DNA of 64,000 nt from CAYYFX01 sp964571855 (GTDB lineage: Bacteria > ARS69). Below are positions 26,378 through 33,917 of this stretch, piece by piece (positions within the stretch are counted from its first letter, which is position 1; each line of letters opens with the position of its first letter). The DNA is taken from assembly GCA_964571855.1 (NCBI GenBank), contig CAZNDO010000009.1:95180-159179 (forward strand), written 5' to 3'. Under the pieces are notes generated by a model. The model did no database searches and was not told where the DNA came from. It saw nothing but the letters and a program-made list of their open reading frames with translations. Both the position numbers and the translations under genes were made by a program.

Positions 26378-27466
26378 TCAGCGCTCGTCGGTGAGTACCT
26401 CGAGGAGCTTCGCGTTCACGAAGAGTTTCTCCCGGCCGACGCTTCGTTCCTCCAGAACCCCGAGCGCCGCCACCGCCTTGAGGTACCGCGCCGCCGCCTG
26501 GCGACCCGCTAGGCGGGCGGCGACCACGTCGGAGATGCGGCAGTAGGGTTGCTTGAAGATCACGTCCACGAGTTCGCGGCTGTAGATCTTCGGAAGCTCC
26601 TCGCGGACGAGCGTTGCCGTCTCCTGCGCGAGCGTGCGGATCGCGGCGATGCGGGACGTGGTCCAGGCGGCGGTCTCTTCCACGCAACGGAGCATGTAGA
26701 GGAGCCACGGCTCCCATGCCGACTCCGCGGTGACCGCGCGAAGTCGGCGGTAGTACTCGTTCCGGTGACGCAGGATGTAGCGGCTGAGATAGAGGACGGG
26801 GACCGGGAGCAGTCCGCACTGGACCAGGTAGAGGCTGTTCAGGATGCGGCCCGTGCGCCCGTTCCCGTCCGTGAACGGATGGATCGCCTCGAACTGGTAG
26901 TGCGCAACCGCCATCCGCACGAGCGGATCCAGTCCCTGCTGCTCGTGCAGGAACCGTTCCCAGTTCGCGAGCAACTCCCGGATGCGCGCTTCCCCCTGCG
27001 GAGGCGTGTAGACGATGGTTCCGGTCCTCGCATCCGCGAGCGCCGTTCCCGCCAGCTTGCGGATGTCCATGCGCACGCCGCGGATCCGCGTGCAGATGGT
27101 CGTTGCCGTCCGGGTGCCGAGGGGGGTCTTCCCGAGGTCCGCGGCGCCCTCGAGTAGCGCATGGCGGTAGCGCAGCGCCTCCTTGGTGGCGGGGTCCGCG
27201 GATCCCTCGGCACCCAGGTGCTGGAACAGGCGGTCCGCCGTGGTCACGATGTTCTCGATCCCTGAGCTGTCGCGGGCCTCCAGAACGGGCAAGGTGTTGA
27301 TCAGCATCCCCGGCTCGGGAATCAGCTCCACCGCCTGCTTGAGTTCCGCGAGGGCGGCCCGGGCCGTAACGCATTGCTTCAGAACGACTTTCGTCTCCAG
27401 CTCGCCACCGGGCGGGAGCATGGGCAGGGCGTCGTAGGGCTCCTGGGGCCGCCAGGGGCGGGTCAC
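26378..27466 (-). CDS. Fic-domain protein (AMP-transferase family)
   Basis: A 362-residue Fic/DOC protein. An N-terminal segment (LETKVVLKQCVTARAALAELKQAVELIPEP) precedes an inhibitory-helix-like SSGIENI motif, followed by the active-site loop HPFTDGNGRTGR near residue 200. The C-terminal part has a winged-helix look (CRISDVVAARLAGRQAAARYLKAVAALGVLEE). Fic enzymes of this layout transfer AMP to target proteins and are self-inhibited by the [S/T]xxxE[G/N] helix. The start is GTG at 27466 with GGAG 7 bases upstream; the open frame continues upstream through a palindrome array that looks regulatory. Confidence 0.85.
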   Translation of the reverse strand: MTRPWRPQEPYDALPMLPPGGELETKVVLKQCVTARAALAELKQAVELIPEPGMLINTLPVLEARDSSGIENIVTTADRLFQHLGAEGSADPATKEALRYRHALLEGAADLGKTPLGTRTATTICTRIRGVRMDIRKLAGTALADARTGTIVYTPPQGEARIRELLANWERFLHEQQGLDPLVRMAVAHYQFEAIHPFTDGNGRTGRILNSLYLVQCGLLPVPVLYLSRYILRHRNEYYRRLRAVTAESAWEPWLLYMLRCVEETAAWTTSRIAAIRTLAQETATLVREELPKIYSRELVDVIFKQPYCRISDVVAARLAGRQAAARYLKAVAALGVLEERSVGREKLFVNAKLLEVLTDER

Positions 27467-27571
27467 GACATGTCTCCGGAATACGATTTCTGCGACATGT
27501 CCGGACGATAGGTCGCGGGCGGCGACATGTCCAGGGAATGTGTCGCCAGAATCGCGGTTTGGCGACATGTC
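27467..27571. promoter_or_regulatory. Array of four GACATGTC palindromes before fic
   Basis: The perfect 8-base palindrome GACATGTC occurs at 27467-27474, 27494-27501, 27524-27531 and 27564-27571. In the last three copies it is preceded by GC, giving GCGACATGTC. An additional inverted half (TGTCGCC, 27541-27547) lies between the last two. Spacing is 27, 30 and 40 bases. The first copy touches the fic start codon, suggesting repressor binding, possibly by the Fic protein's own C-terminal winged helix. Confidence 0.6.
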
Positions 27572-27680
27572 ACGCGGGGCCGCCCTGGATGCACCCTCGG
27601 CCCTCCCGGGGATTGGCACCTCGGCCGTGGTCGTGGCGCGATCGGATGACCCGAGCCGGGCGCAGTCTCGCGATGGGCGC

Positions 27681-27992
27681 TCACGAAGGTGGCGTTGGTC
27701 GGTCTCCGGGAGAGCCGGGCGGTTCGTCGCCCTCCTCCCCCTCCCCGTGATCGTCCGTCTCCTCCAGCGGGGGCGCCTCGTCGATCGCGTCGAGGATCGC
27801 GCGGGCGGCCGATTCCGCCCCGGCCGCCACATAGAGCTTCACGCCGCGCACGGTCTGCATCGAAGGGAGGGCGCCGCCGAGATCGTCCGACACGATCATC
27901 GCCTCGATCGACGCTTCCTGGAGCGCCTCGACGGCCATCTCGGCCGACACGAGGTCGGGGAACTGCCGCAGCAGGACGGGATCCTCGGACAT
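27681..27992 (-). CDS. DUF2007-like small protein
   Basis: A 103-residue cytoplasmic protein with the short alpha/beta pattern of DUF2007 'putative signal transducing' proteins: VLLRQFPDLVSAEMAVEALQEASIEAMIVSDDLGG...VKLYVAAGAESAARAILDAI. The C-terminal tail is acidic and proline-rich. The ATG at 27992 has GGAGGAACC immediately upstream; the longer open frame from 28037 has no such signal. Function is unknown. It lies between the fic gene and the TPR/sigma-54 activator on the same strand. Confidence 0.75.
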   Translation of the reverse strand: MSEDPVLLRQFPDLVSAEMAVEALQEASIEAMIVSDDLGGALPSMQTVRGVKLYVAAGAESAARAILDAIDEAPPLEETDDHGEGEEGDEPPGSPGDRPTPPS

Positions 27993-28126
27993 CGGTTCCT
28001 CCGGGAGGCGGTCACGAGGCGGGGAGCGGAGATCCACTCATGGCGTGAATGATAATCATTCACGTGGTGAATGGCAGGATCGCGGGGGCCGGGAGCAGGC
28101 GGGCCGAGCGGCGGGGCGGGTCGGGG

Positions 28127-30493
28127 CTACTCCATCCCCAGGCGGCGGATGCGGTCCAGGAGGCCCTTGCGGGACACGCCCAGCAGCTGCGCCGCGAGCG
28201 TCTTGTTGCCCTCGGCCTTCGTGAGCGCCTTGCGGATCTCGCGGCGCTCCAGCTCGTCCACCTGCTCGGGCAGGCTGGCCGCGGCCGCGGAGGCCACCAG
28301 GGCCACGATCTCCTCGGGGAGGTGCTCGGGGGCGATGCGGCCCGCGTCGCGCGCGCGGAACGCCGCGCTCTCCACGACGTTGCGGAGCTCGCGCACGTTG
28401 CCGGGCCAGGGGTACGCCAGGAGGCCGGCCATGGCCTCCGGGGAGACCTCGTAGCGGCGACGGCCGAAACGGCCGCGGCAGCCGTCGAGGAAGTGGCGGG
28501 CCAGGGCGCGGATGTCCGCGGGGCGCTCGCGCAGGGGCAGCACGCGGATGCGGAACGCGGCGAGGCGGTAGTACAGGTCCGCGAGGAAGAGTCCCTGCTC
28601 CACGGCCACGCGAAGGTCGCGGTTGGTGGCGACCACGATGCGCGCGCGCAGCGGCACCGTGTCGTTCGCGCCGACCGGGACGATGCGGCGGTCCTCGACC
28701 ACGCGCAGGAGCTTGGCCTGGAGGTCGAGGGAGGCCTTGTCGATCTCGTCGAGGAACACGGTGCCGTCGGCGGCGGCTTCGAGGCGGCCGGCGCGGTCGC
28801 GGTCGGCGCCGGTGAACGCGCCGCGGCGATGGCCGAAGAGCTCGCTGTCCAGGAGCTGCTGCGCGAAGGCGGCGCAGTTCAACGGGACGAAGGGGCGGTC
28901 GGCGCGCGGGCCGGACTCGTGCAGGAGGCGCGCGAGGACTTCCTTCCCGGAGCCGGTCTCGCCTTCGAGGAGGACGGTGGTGTCGTACGGCGCGAGGTCG
29001 CGGGCGAGGGTGAGGATGCGCCGCATCTCCTCGGTCTCGGCGACCGGAGCGGGGAGGGGCGTGCGGCGGGAGGCGCCGCTGGCGGCCGCGGCGACGGGCG
29101 CTTCGCCCTGCTCGCGCTCGTGGATCTCGGCCTCCACACGCTCCGCGGCGGGAACCGCGCCGAGCCGCGCGTAGATCCGGCCCGCGACGAACAGGTGGCC
29201 GAGCGCCTCGGCGGTGTCGGCCGACGGACGGCGTGCCGCGATGGCCGCGGCTTCCTCGTGGACGGCGGCGAGCTCGAAGGGCGTGGCGATGCGCCGGAAG
29301 ATCTCGATGGCCCGCTCGATCGCCGCGACGGCCTGCGCGTGCTCCCCGCGATCGGACAGCACGGCGGCGAGGGCGCCGAGCGCGTTGCCGGTCTCGCGGA
29401 GGTCCTGCGACCGCTCGGCGGCCTCGAGGGAGCGGCGTGCGAGGGACTCTGCTTCGTCGAGCTGGCGCGCACCGCGACACGCCTTCGCCAGGCGCCACTC
29501 CAGTTCGTAAGCGAGGTCGCCGTCCGGGGAGATGGCGCGCGCGGCGGCGAGCGCGTCCTCGAGGATCCCGCGGGCCGCCGCGGGCTCCGGGGACTCGAGC
29601 AGGGTGTCGCCGAGCTCCTCGAGGGCGAGCACGCGGCCGCGCGCGAAGCCCACGCGCTCCGAGAACTCCAGCGCCTCCCGGGCGATCACGTCGGCGCGGG
29701 CGTGGTCGCCGCGGCGGCGGGAGAGCCGGGACTGGAGGATCCCGAGCAGGGCTTCGTCCTGCTCCTGGCCGATGGAGCGGTACAGGCGGCGGGCTTCCGC
29801 GATCTCGGTGTCGGCCTGGGACCACTCGCCGAGGTAGAAGAGGGCGACGGCGATGTGAGACTTCTCCCTGGCGACACCACGTGTCGTCCCGCGTCCCTCG
29901 CAGAGCACCATGCACTCGCGGTGGCACCGGAGGGCATCCGCGTAGCGTCCCTGCAAGCGATGAAGGTCGCCAAGCGCACGCAGGCACGACTCCACCTGCG
30001 ATCGGTCCGTTCCCCGGCGCGCGGCGGCCAACGCGTCGCGGTAGTGGTCCTGTGCTTCATCCAGTCGACCGGACCAGCGCAGGGCGTATCCGAGCCAACG
30101 CTGACTGCGGGCGAGTTCGTCGTGATGCGATGTCGGCTGGAGAAGAGTCACGGCCTCCTGGCAGAAGCGCTCGCACGAAGAGACGTCGCCGAGGAAGTAG
30201 TCGGCCCACCCCAGCCGTGCGAGGACGCGTGCCCGGTCCACGTTCCCGAGCGCGTCGTCGTCGGTGAGCGGAAGCAGTAGCCGCCTCGAGTCTTCGTAGC
30301 GGCTCGCCGCATGACAGCAGTCCGCCATGTGGATCCGCAGGCCGATGCGATCCATCGCGGTCAGCTCGGCTTCTTGTTTCAACGCTTCGCCATACTCCGC
30401 GATGGCGGCGTCGAACATCTCCGCGATGCGGTGGGCATCGCCCGCCGCGATCCGATCGTGGACCTGGGCTGCAGGGGTTACCCGAGGATCCAC
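28127..30493 (-). CDS. TPR-domain sigma-54-dependent transcription activator
   Basis: A 788-residue regulator. About residues 10-480 form a long array of tetratricopeptide-like helical pairs (YGEALKQEAEL, LARLGWADYFLGD, YRDALAAARRG, LRALGDLHRLQGRY, ALFYLGEWSQADTEIAEARRLY). The AAA+ domain has Walker A GETGSGKE near 511, the sigma-54-contact loop GAFTGA near 558 and the Walker-B DEID near 576. A Fis-type HTH ends the chain (KTLAAQLLGVSRKGLLDRI). The GTG at 30493 is chosen over an upstream TTG because GGAGG lies 5 bases before it. That start overlaps the last 16 bases of the peptide gene. TPR arrays often bind peptides, so it may be the receptor for its upstream peptide. Confidence 0.85.
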   Translation of the reverse strand: MDPRVTPAAQVHDRIAAGDAHRIAEMFDAAIAEYGEALKQEAELTAMDRIGLRIHMADCCHAASRYEDSRRLLLPLTDDDALGNVDRARVLARLGWADYFLGDVSSCERFCQEAVTLLQPTSHHDELARSQRWLGYALRWSGRLDEAQDHYRDALAAARRGTDRSQVESCLRALGDLHRLQGRYADALRCHRECMVLCEGRGTTRGVAREKSHIAVALFYLGEWSQADTEIAEARRLYRSIGQEQDEALLGILQSRLSRRRGDHARADVIAREALEFSERVGFARGRVLALEELGDTLLESPEPAAARGILEDALAAARAISPDGDLAYELEWRLAKACRGARQLDEAESLARRSLEAAERSQDLRETGNALGALAAVLSDRGEHAQAVAAIERAIEIFRRIATPFELAAVHEEAAAIAARRPSADTAEALGHLFVAGRIYARLGAVPAAERVEAEIHEREQGEAPVAAAASGASRRTPLPAPVAETEEMRRILTLARDLAPYDTTVLLEGETGSGKEVLARLLHESGPRADRPFVPLNCAAFAQQLLDSELFGHRRGAFTGADRDRAGRLEAAADGTVFLDEIDKASLDLQAKLLRVVEDRRIVPVGANDTVPLRARIVVATNRDLRVAVEQGLFLADLYYRLAAFRIRVLPLRERPADIRALARHFLDGCRGRFGRRRYEVSPEAMAGLLAYPWPGNVRELRNVVESAAFRARDAGRIAPEHLPEEIVALVASAAAASLPEQVDELERREIRKALTKAEGNKTLAAQLLGVSRKGLLDRIRRLGME

Positions 30494-30783
30494 CAGATCC
30501 TCCAGAGAATGAGCCACAGGTGTTGAGGCCGCACGGACACGCTCTCCGACGCGCTTCGCTGCGGAGAGATCGAGAGGACAGCGTCCTGTCGAGCGGTCCC
30601 CTGGTGGGCAGCGGAGACCCCCACGTCCGTTGCCGCCGGAAGCGTTCCGTCGGGCCAATGCGGATCGCCGTCCGCTACCGGGGGTGTCGCCCGCACCGTG
30701 CGGGCAAGTTGGTCAGCACTCGCCGGCGGGGAGATCGCCAGCGCCAGGAACATGGCGGTGACCAGGGCGAGGATCAGTTTCAC
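30478..30783 (-). CDS. Small exported peptide precursor A (candidate signal peptide for the TPR regulator)
   Basis: A 101-residue precursor starting at GTG 30783. It has a signal peptide (KLILALVTAMFLALAISPPASA) and then DQLARTVRATPPVADGDPHWPDGT, a variable linker, and a Trp-rich hydrophobic C-terminus (LWLILWRIWWILG). Its 3' end overlaps the TPR/sigma-54 regulator start by 16 bases, and the Trp-rich codons contain the regulator's Shine-Dalgarno, so both are co-expressed. A second copy lies at 30988-31215. The layout resembles exported-peptide/TPR-receptor signalling cassettes of Gram-positive bacteria. That function is inference; no known family was recognised. Confidence 0.7.
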   Translation of the reverse strand: MKLILALVTAMFLALAISPPASADQLARTVRATPPVADGDPHWPDGTLPAATDVGVSAAHQGTARQDAVLSISPQRSASESVSVRPQHLWLILWRIWWILG

Positions 30784-30899
30784 GTCGTCTACCCCTTCCA
30801 GGGGCGGAGCCTTTGGCAGCCGGGCGCACGCCTTGTCGAAACATCGGCACCCGGAAAGGGCCGCTGCATCGCGGCTCGGACGTTGACCGACGGAGCGCA

Positions 30900-30928
30900 G
30901 TGTGAAGGAAGTTACCGCCGGGGGTCAA
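30900..30928 (-). promoter_or_regulatory. Promoter of peptide A-regulator operon
   Basis: On the minus strand TTGACC (30923-30928), a 17-base spacer and TCACAC (30900-30905). The same -35, spacer length and TCACA start are found before peptide B, so it was duplicated with the gene. Confidence 0.55.
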
Positions 30929-30987
30929 GCAGGGAGAGGCGATCTTGTGTCCGAAGGGCGGATCCCCGAGCGACCGTCATTCCAGGG

Positions 30988-31215
30988 TCACCGCAGGAAC
31001 TGCCAGATCCTAGGCAGGATCAGCAAGACGTGTTGCGAGCGGACGGAGGCGCTCCCGTTCCTTGCGGCCGAGAACGTCCCGTTAGGCCAGTGCGGATCGC
31101 CTTCCGGCACGGGAGGTGCTGCCCGCACGGTGCGGGCAAGTTGGTCAGCACCCGCCGGCGGGGTGATGGCCAGCACCAAGAAGGTGGCAACGGCGAGGGC
31201 GTGGATGAGTTTCAT
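30988..31215 (-). CDS. Small exported peptide precursor B (paralogue of A)
   Basis: A 75-residue precursor starting at ATG 31215. It aligns with peptide A: MKLI.AL, LAI.PPA.A, DQLARTVRA.PPV..GDPHWP.GT, then a shorter linker and a hydrophobic end VLLILPRIWQFLR. The signal peptide and the conserved DQLARTVRA block are kept while the linker and tail vary, a pattern expected for diversifying secreted signals. Unlike copy A it has no regulator gene following; the sequence after its TGA has only a short open frame. It may be an orphan signal, a rival or decoy peptide, or a remnant of a duplicated cassette. Confidence 0.65.
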   Translation of the reverse strand: MKLIHALAVATFLVLAITPPAGADQLARTVRAAPPVPEGDPHWPNGTFSAARNGSASVRSQHVLLILPRIWQFLR

Positions 31216-31328
31216 GTCGCGTACCCCCTTCAGGAGCGGAGCCGGAGGCAGCCGGGGCGCACGCCTGGTTGAGCTTCGGACCGTGCTGGGCCGCTCCTTG
31301 GCGGCTCGGGCTCGGACTGAGGAAGCGC

Positions 31329-31357
31329 ATTGTGAAGGAAGTTATCGCCAGGGGTCA
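31329..31357 (-). promoter_or_regulatory. Promoter of peptide B
   Basis: On the minus strand TTGACC (31352-31357), a 17-base spacer and TCACAA (31329-31334). The surrounding 35 bases are nearly identical to those before peptide A. The rest of the 31216-31539 interval holds the 5' leader of peptide B and the Fic operator array, and no other gene that I can see. Confidence 0.55.
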
Positions 31358-31460
31358 AGCAGGGGACGACCTTGATAGTGGTCGGGTCCACGGTGCGCCG
31401 GCCACGCCTCGGGGCGGCGCATGGCCCAATCCGCGGAAGGTGGCCGTTCCTGCCGTGCGC

Positions 31461-31542
31461 TATTCACCGCAGAGCATGCGGCGAACACTTGCCCCTGCGG
31501 CGAATCGGAGGCATATTCACCGCACGAGGTGCGGCGAATATG
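31461..31542. promoter_or_regulatory. Palindromic operator array before second fic gene
   Basis: A long near-perfect dyad spans 31512-31542: arms CATATTCACCGCAC and GTGCGGCGAATATG around GAG, with one mismatch per arm. It overlaps the fic ATG. A related dyad lies at 31461-31485 (TATTCACCGCA / TGCGGCGAA), and a half-site TGCGGCGAAT at 31496-31505. The downstream protein ends in a winged-helix domain, so autorepression is likely. Confidence 0.7.
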
Positions 31543-32658
31543 ACCTACATCCATCAGTTGCCCCGCTGGCCGGAGTTCACGTGGGACAGTGAGGCCCTGG
31601 CCGGGCCCCTGGCTGCGGTGCGTCACCGGCAAGGCAAGCACCTGGGCAGAATGCAGGCGCTCGGCCTGGACCTCCGATCCGAGGCGAGCCTCGCGGCGCT
31701 GACCGACGAGGTCGTCAAGTCATCGGCCATCGAGGGAGAGCGCCTCGACCCCGAGGAAGTCCGCTCGTCGATCGCCCGGAAGCTCGGACTCGATGTGGCG
31801 GGACTTCCCGAGCCCGGGAGGGGAGTCGAAGGCATCGTCGCGATGATGCTCGACGCGACCCGCAACTTCGACCAGCCCCTCACCGCGGAGCGGCTCTTCG
31901 GATGGCATGCGGCGCTCTTTCCCACGGGCCGAAGCGGGATGACCAGGATCACCGTGGGCGCATGGCGCACCGGCGAGGCGGGACCGATGCAGGTCGTCTC
32001 GGGGCCCATCGGCGAGGAGCGGGTGCACTTCCAGGCGCCGGATGCCGGGCGCGTCGACGGCGAGATGAACCGGTTCCTGGCGTGGTTCGGGTCTTCGCCA
32101 CCTCTCGACCCCGTGCTCAAGGCCGGCGTGGCGCACTTCTGGTTCGTGACGATCCATCCGTTCGACGACGGCAACGGGCGCATCGCGCGCGCGATCTCCG
32201 AGATGGTCCTGACCCAGGCGGACGGGACGAGGGACCGCTTCTACAGCATGTCGGCCGGGATCGAGGCGAAGCGCCGGGACTACTACCTGCAGCTCGAGGC
32301 GTCCCAGCGCGGAAGTCTCGACATCACGGCCTGGCTCGCATGGTTCCTGGGCTGTCTGGACTACACGCTGGAGAAGGCGGACGCGTCGCTCGCGCCCGTC
32401 CTCCGCAAGGCCCAGCTCTGGCAGCGAGTCAACCGCCACCCCGTGAACGAGCGGCAGCGACTGGTCATCCACAGGATGCTCGACGACTTCAAGGGCCATC
32501 TCACCACGTCGAAGTACGCCAAGCTCGCCAAGTGCTCGAATGACACGGCCCTTCGCGACATCCGCGAACTCGTCGAGCGCGGCGTCCTCGTGAGGAACGC
32601 CGGCGGGGGGCGCAGTACGAGCTATCGGCTTGCCGACCCGGACGAGGTCCCGGTGTGA
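31540..32658 (+). CDS. Fic-domain protein with DUF4172-type N-terminus and winged helix
   Basis: A 372-residue Fic protein of a different subfamily from the one at 26.4 kb. The N-terminus (YIHQLPRWPEFTWDSEALAGPLAAVRHRQGKHLGRM) is of the DUF4172 type, followed by the inhibitory motif SSAIEGE near residue 67 and the active loop HPFDDGNGRIAR near residue 207. The C-terminus is a winged helix (HLTTSKYAKLAKCSNDTALRDIRELVERGVLVRN). Fic enzymes AMPylate proteins such as topoisomerases or GTPases; the target here is unknown. The ATG at 31540 sits within a 31-base dyad. Confidence 0.88.
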   Translation: MTYIHQLPRWPEFTWDSEALAGPLAAVRHRQGKHLGRMQALGLDLRSEASLAALTDEVVKSSAIEGERLDPEEVRSSIARKLGLDVAGLPEPGRGVEGIVAMMLDATRNFDQPLTAERLFGWHAALFPTGRSGMTRITVGAWRTGEAGPMQVVSGPIGEERVHFQAPDAGRVDGEMNRFLAWFGSSPPLDPVLKAGVAHFWFVTIHPFDDGNGRIARAISEMVLTQADGTRDRFYSMSAGIEAKRRDYYLQLEASQRGSLDITAWLAWFLGCLDYTLEKADASLAPVLRKAQLWQRVNRHPVNERQRLVIHRMLDDFKGHLTTSKYAKLAKCSNDTALRDIRELVERGVLVRNAGGGRSTSYRLADPDEVPV

Positions 32659-32758
32659 CATGGAGGTCGCAGCCGGCGGCCGCGCGGGGCCGAGGGCGCG
32701 GTGAGCCGGGCGAGCACGCACGTGGCCTAATGCCGTGCGGTGAACCCCACGCGATGGC

Positions 32759-32792
32759 CCCTTCCGCGCGCCGACGGCGCGCTAAGGAAGGG
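32759..32792. terminator. Strong hairpin, probable terminator
   Basis: Two stacked 7-base-pair stems (32759-32772 pairing with 32776-32782 and 32786-32792) around a GAC loop, with a 3-base TAA bulge. It lies about 100 bases after the fic stop and 68 bases before the next gene. No U-run follows. Confidence 0.45.
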
Positions 32793-32860
32793 TGAGGTCC
32801 CGGGTCCGGGATCCTCCGCCCGATTCCCTCGACCCCACGCGCGCCGACCCCGGAGGCACC

Positions 32861-33751
32861 ATGTCCCGCATACCCAGGCTGCTCCCATTCCTCGGACTGC
32901 TCCTTGCGGCCGCTGCAGCGGCGGACCCGATCCCCGGTCTCTTCGACACCGGAGTCGACGGCTCCGGGGCCCTGCTGCCGGATGGGGCCGTGGATCCCCA
33001 CTACGCCCTCGTGGTCAGCGCGGATCCGGCCTATCCCGGCCCCGCCGCGATCGCCGCGAACCCGATTGCCACCGGATTCTGGGTCGCGAACGGCCCGACC
33101 TCGCGATGGATCGCGCCTGCCGCGAATGAGGCCTTCCCGGGCAGCCCGCCCCATCCCGACGGGACCTACGTCTACCGGCTCCTCGTCGACCTGACTGGCT
33201 TCGATCCCGCAACGGTCGAACTCCACGGGTCCTTCGCGGCGGACAACAGCGCCGAGATCCGCCTCAACGGCAGCGCGACGGGAGACACCGCGGCCAGCTA
33301 CACCCCGTTGTTCCCGTTCTCCATCACGTCGGGATTCGTCGCGGGGAGCAACGTGCTGGACTTCGTCGTGACCAATGTGGTCGCCGGCGGCAGCAATCCC
33401 ACCGGTCTCCGCGTGCAGGGGCTGGCCGGCTCCGGGTCGACGGCGGTGTCCGCCCTGGAGGGCGCGCGCGGGGCATCGTTGGCGCTGTCGCCGCCGTTCC
33501 CGAACCCCATGCGCGATGCGACGCGCGTGCGTTTCGCGCTGCCGCTGCCGGCGACCGTGCAGTTGGCCGTGTACGACCTGCGCGGACGGCTGGTCCGCAC
33601 GCTGCTGGACCGGGAGGCTCCGGCCGGGAGCATCGAGTCGTCGTGGGACGGCCGCGGCGCGGACGGCACGCCGGCCGCGTCCGGGATCTACTTCCTGGAC
33701 CTGCGAGCCGAGGGCAGGCGCGAGCGGCAGCGCATCGTGCTGGTGCGTTGA
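32861..33751 (+). CDS. Secreted protein with FlgD-like sorting domain
   Basis: A 296-residue exported protein with a signal peptide (LLPFLGLLLAAAAAA). The middle (residues 25-190) is a carbohydrate-binding-module-like beta-sandwich: IPGLFDTGVDGSGALLPDGAVDPHYALVVSAD...YVYRLLVDLTGFDP..ELHGSFAADNSAEIRLNG...NVLDFVVTN. The C-terminus is a FlgD/type-IX-like sorting unit (LSPPFPNPMRDATRVRFALP, LAVYDLRGRLVRTLLD, SGIYFLDLRAEG). The ATG follows a GGAGG. Probably surface-exposed; ligand unknown. Confidence 0.8.
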   Translation: MSRIPRLLPFLGLLLAAAAAADPIPGLFDTGVDGSGALLPDGAVDPHYALVVSADPAYPGPAAIAANPIATGFWVANGPTSRWIAPAANEAFPGSPPHPDGTYVYRLLVDLTGFDPATVELHGSFAADNSAEIRLNGSATGDTAASYTPLFPFSITSGFVAGSNVLDFVVTNVVAGGSNPTGLRVQGLAGSGSTAVSALEGARGASLALSPPFPNPMRDATRVRFALPLPATVQLAVYDLRGRLVRTLLDREAPAGSIESSWDGRGADGTPAASGIYFLDLRAEGRRERQRIVLVR

Positions 33752-33856
33752 CCGGGTCTCCGCGGCGCCCGTCCATATACCGACGTCGCAGCGGGTCCGG
33801 ACTCGGATACCTCGGAAGGCTCACATGTGATGGCCGTACAACGAGTTTCCAGGCGC

Positions 33857-33888
33857 TTGTCTCCGTGGCATGCTGTGCGTATATATAC
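33857..33888 (+). promoter_or_regulatory. Promoter of AbiEi-like gene with GTATATATAC palindrome
   Basis: TTGTCT (33857-33862), a 17-base spacer and TATATA (33880-33885). The -10 lies inside the perfect palindrome GTATATATAC (33879-33888), which could be the autoregulatory operator expected for an AbiEi-type antitoxin. Confidence 0.5.
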
Positions 33889-33917
33889 CAACAAGTACGT
33901 GACGGAGAGGGCGTCCG

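Noticed and set aside
22338..27374. A minus-strand frame extending the DUF6600-like gene to 2114 codons
   Set aside because: The signal peptide at 22337 defines the true start; the upstream part is antisense or out of frame to the fic, propeller and beta-helix genes.
27467..27571. CRISPR array
   Set aside because: The repeats are only 8-10 bases, palindromic and unevenly spaced, with no cas genes; they fit operators.
30494..30658. A TTG start at 30658 for the TPR/sigma-54 regulator
   Set aside because: No Shine-Dalgarno lies before it and it would run inside the peptide precursor; GTG 30493 has GGAGG at 5 bases.
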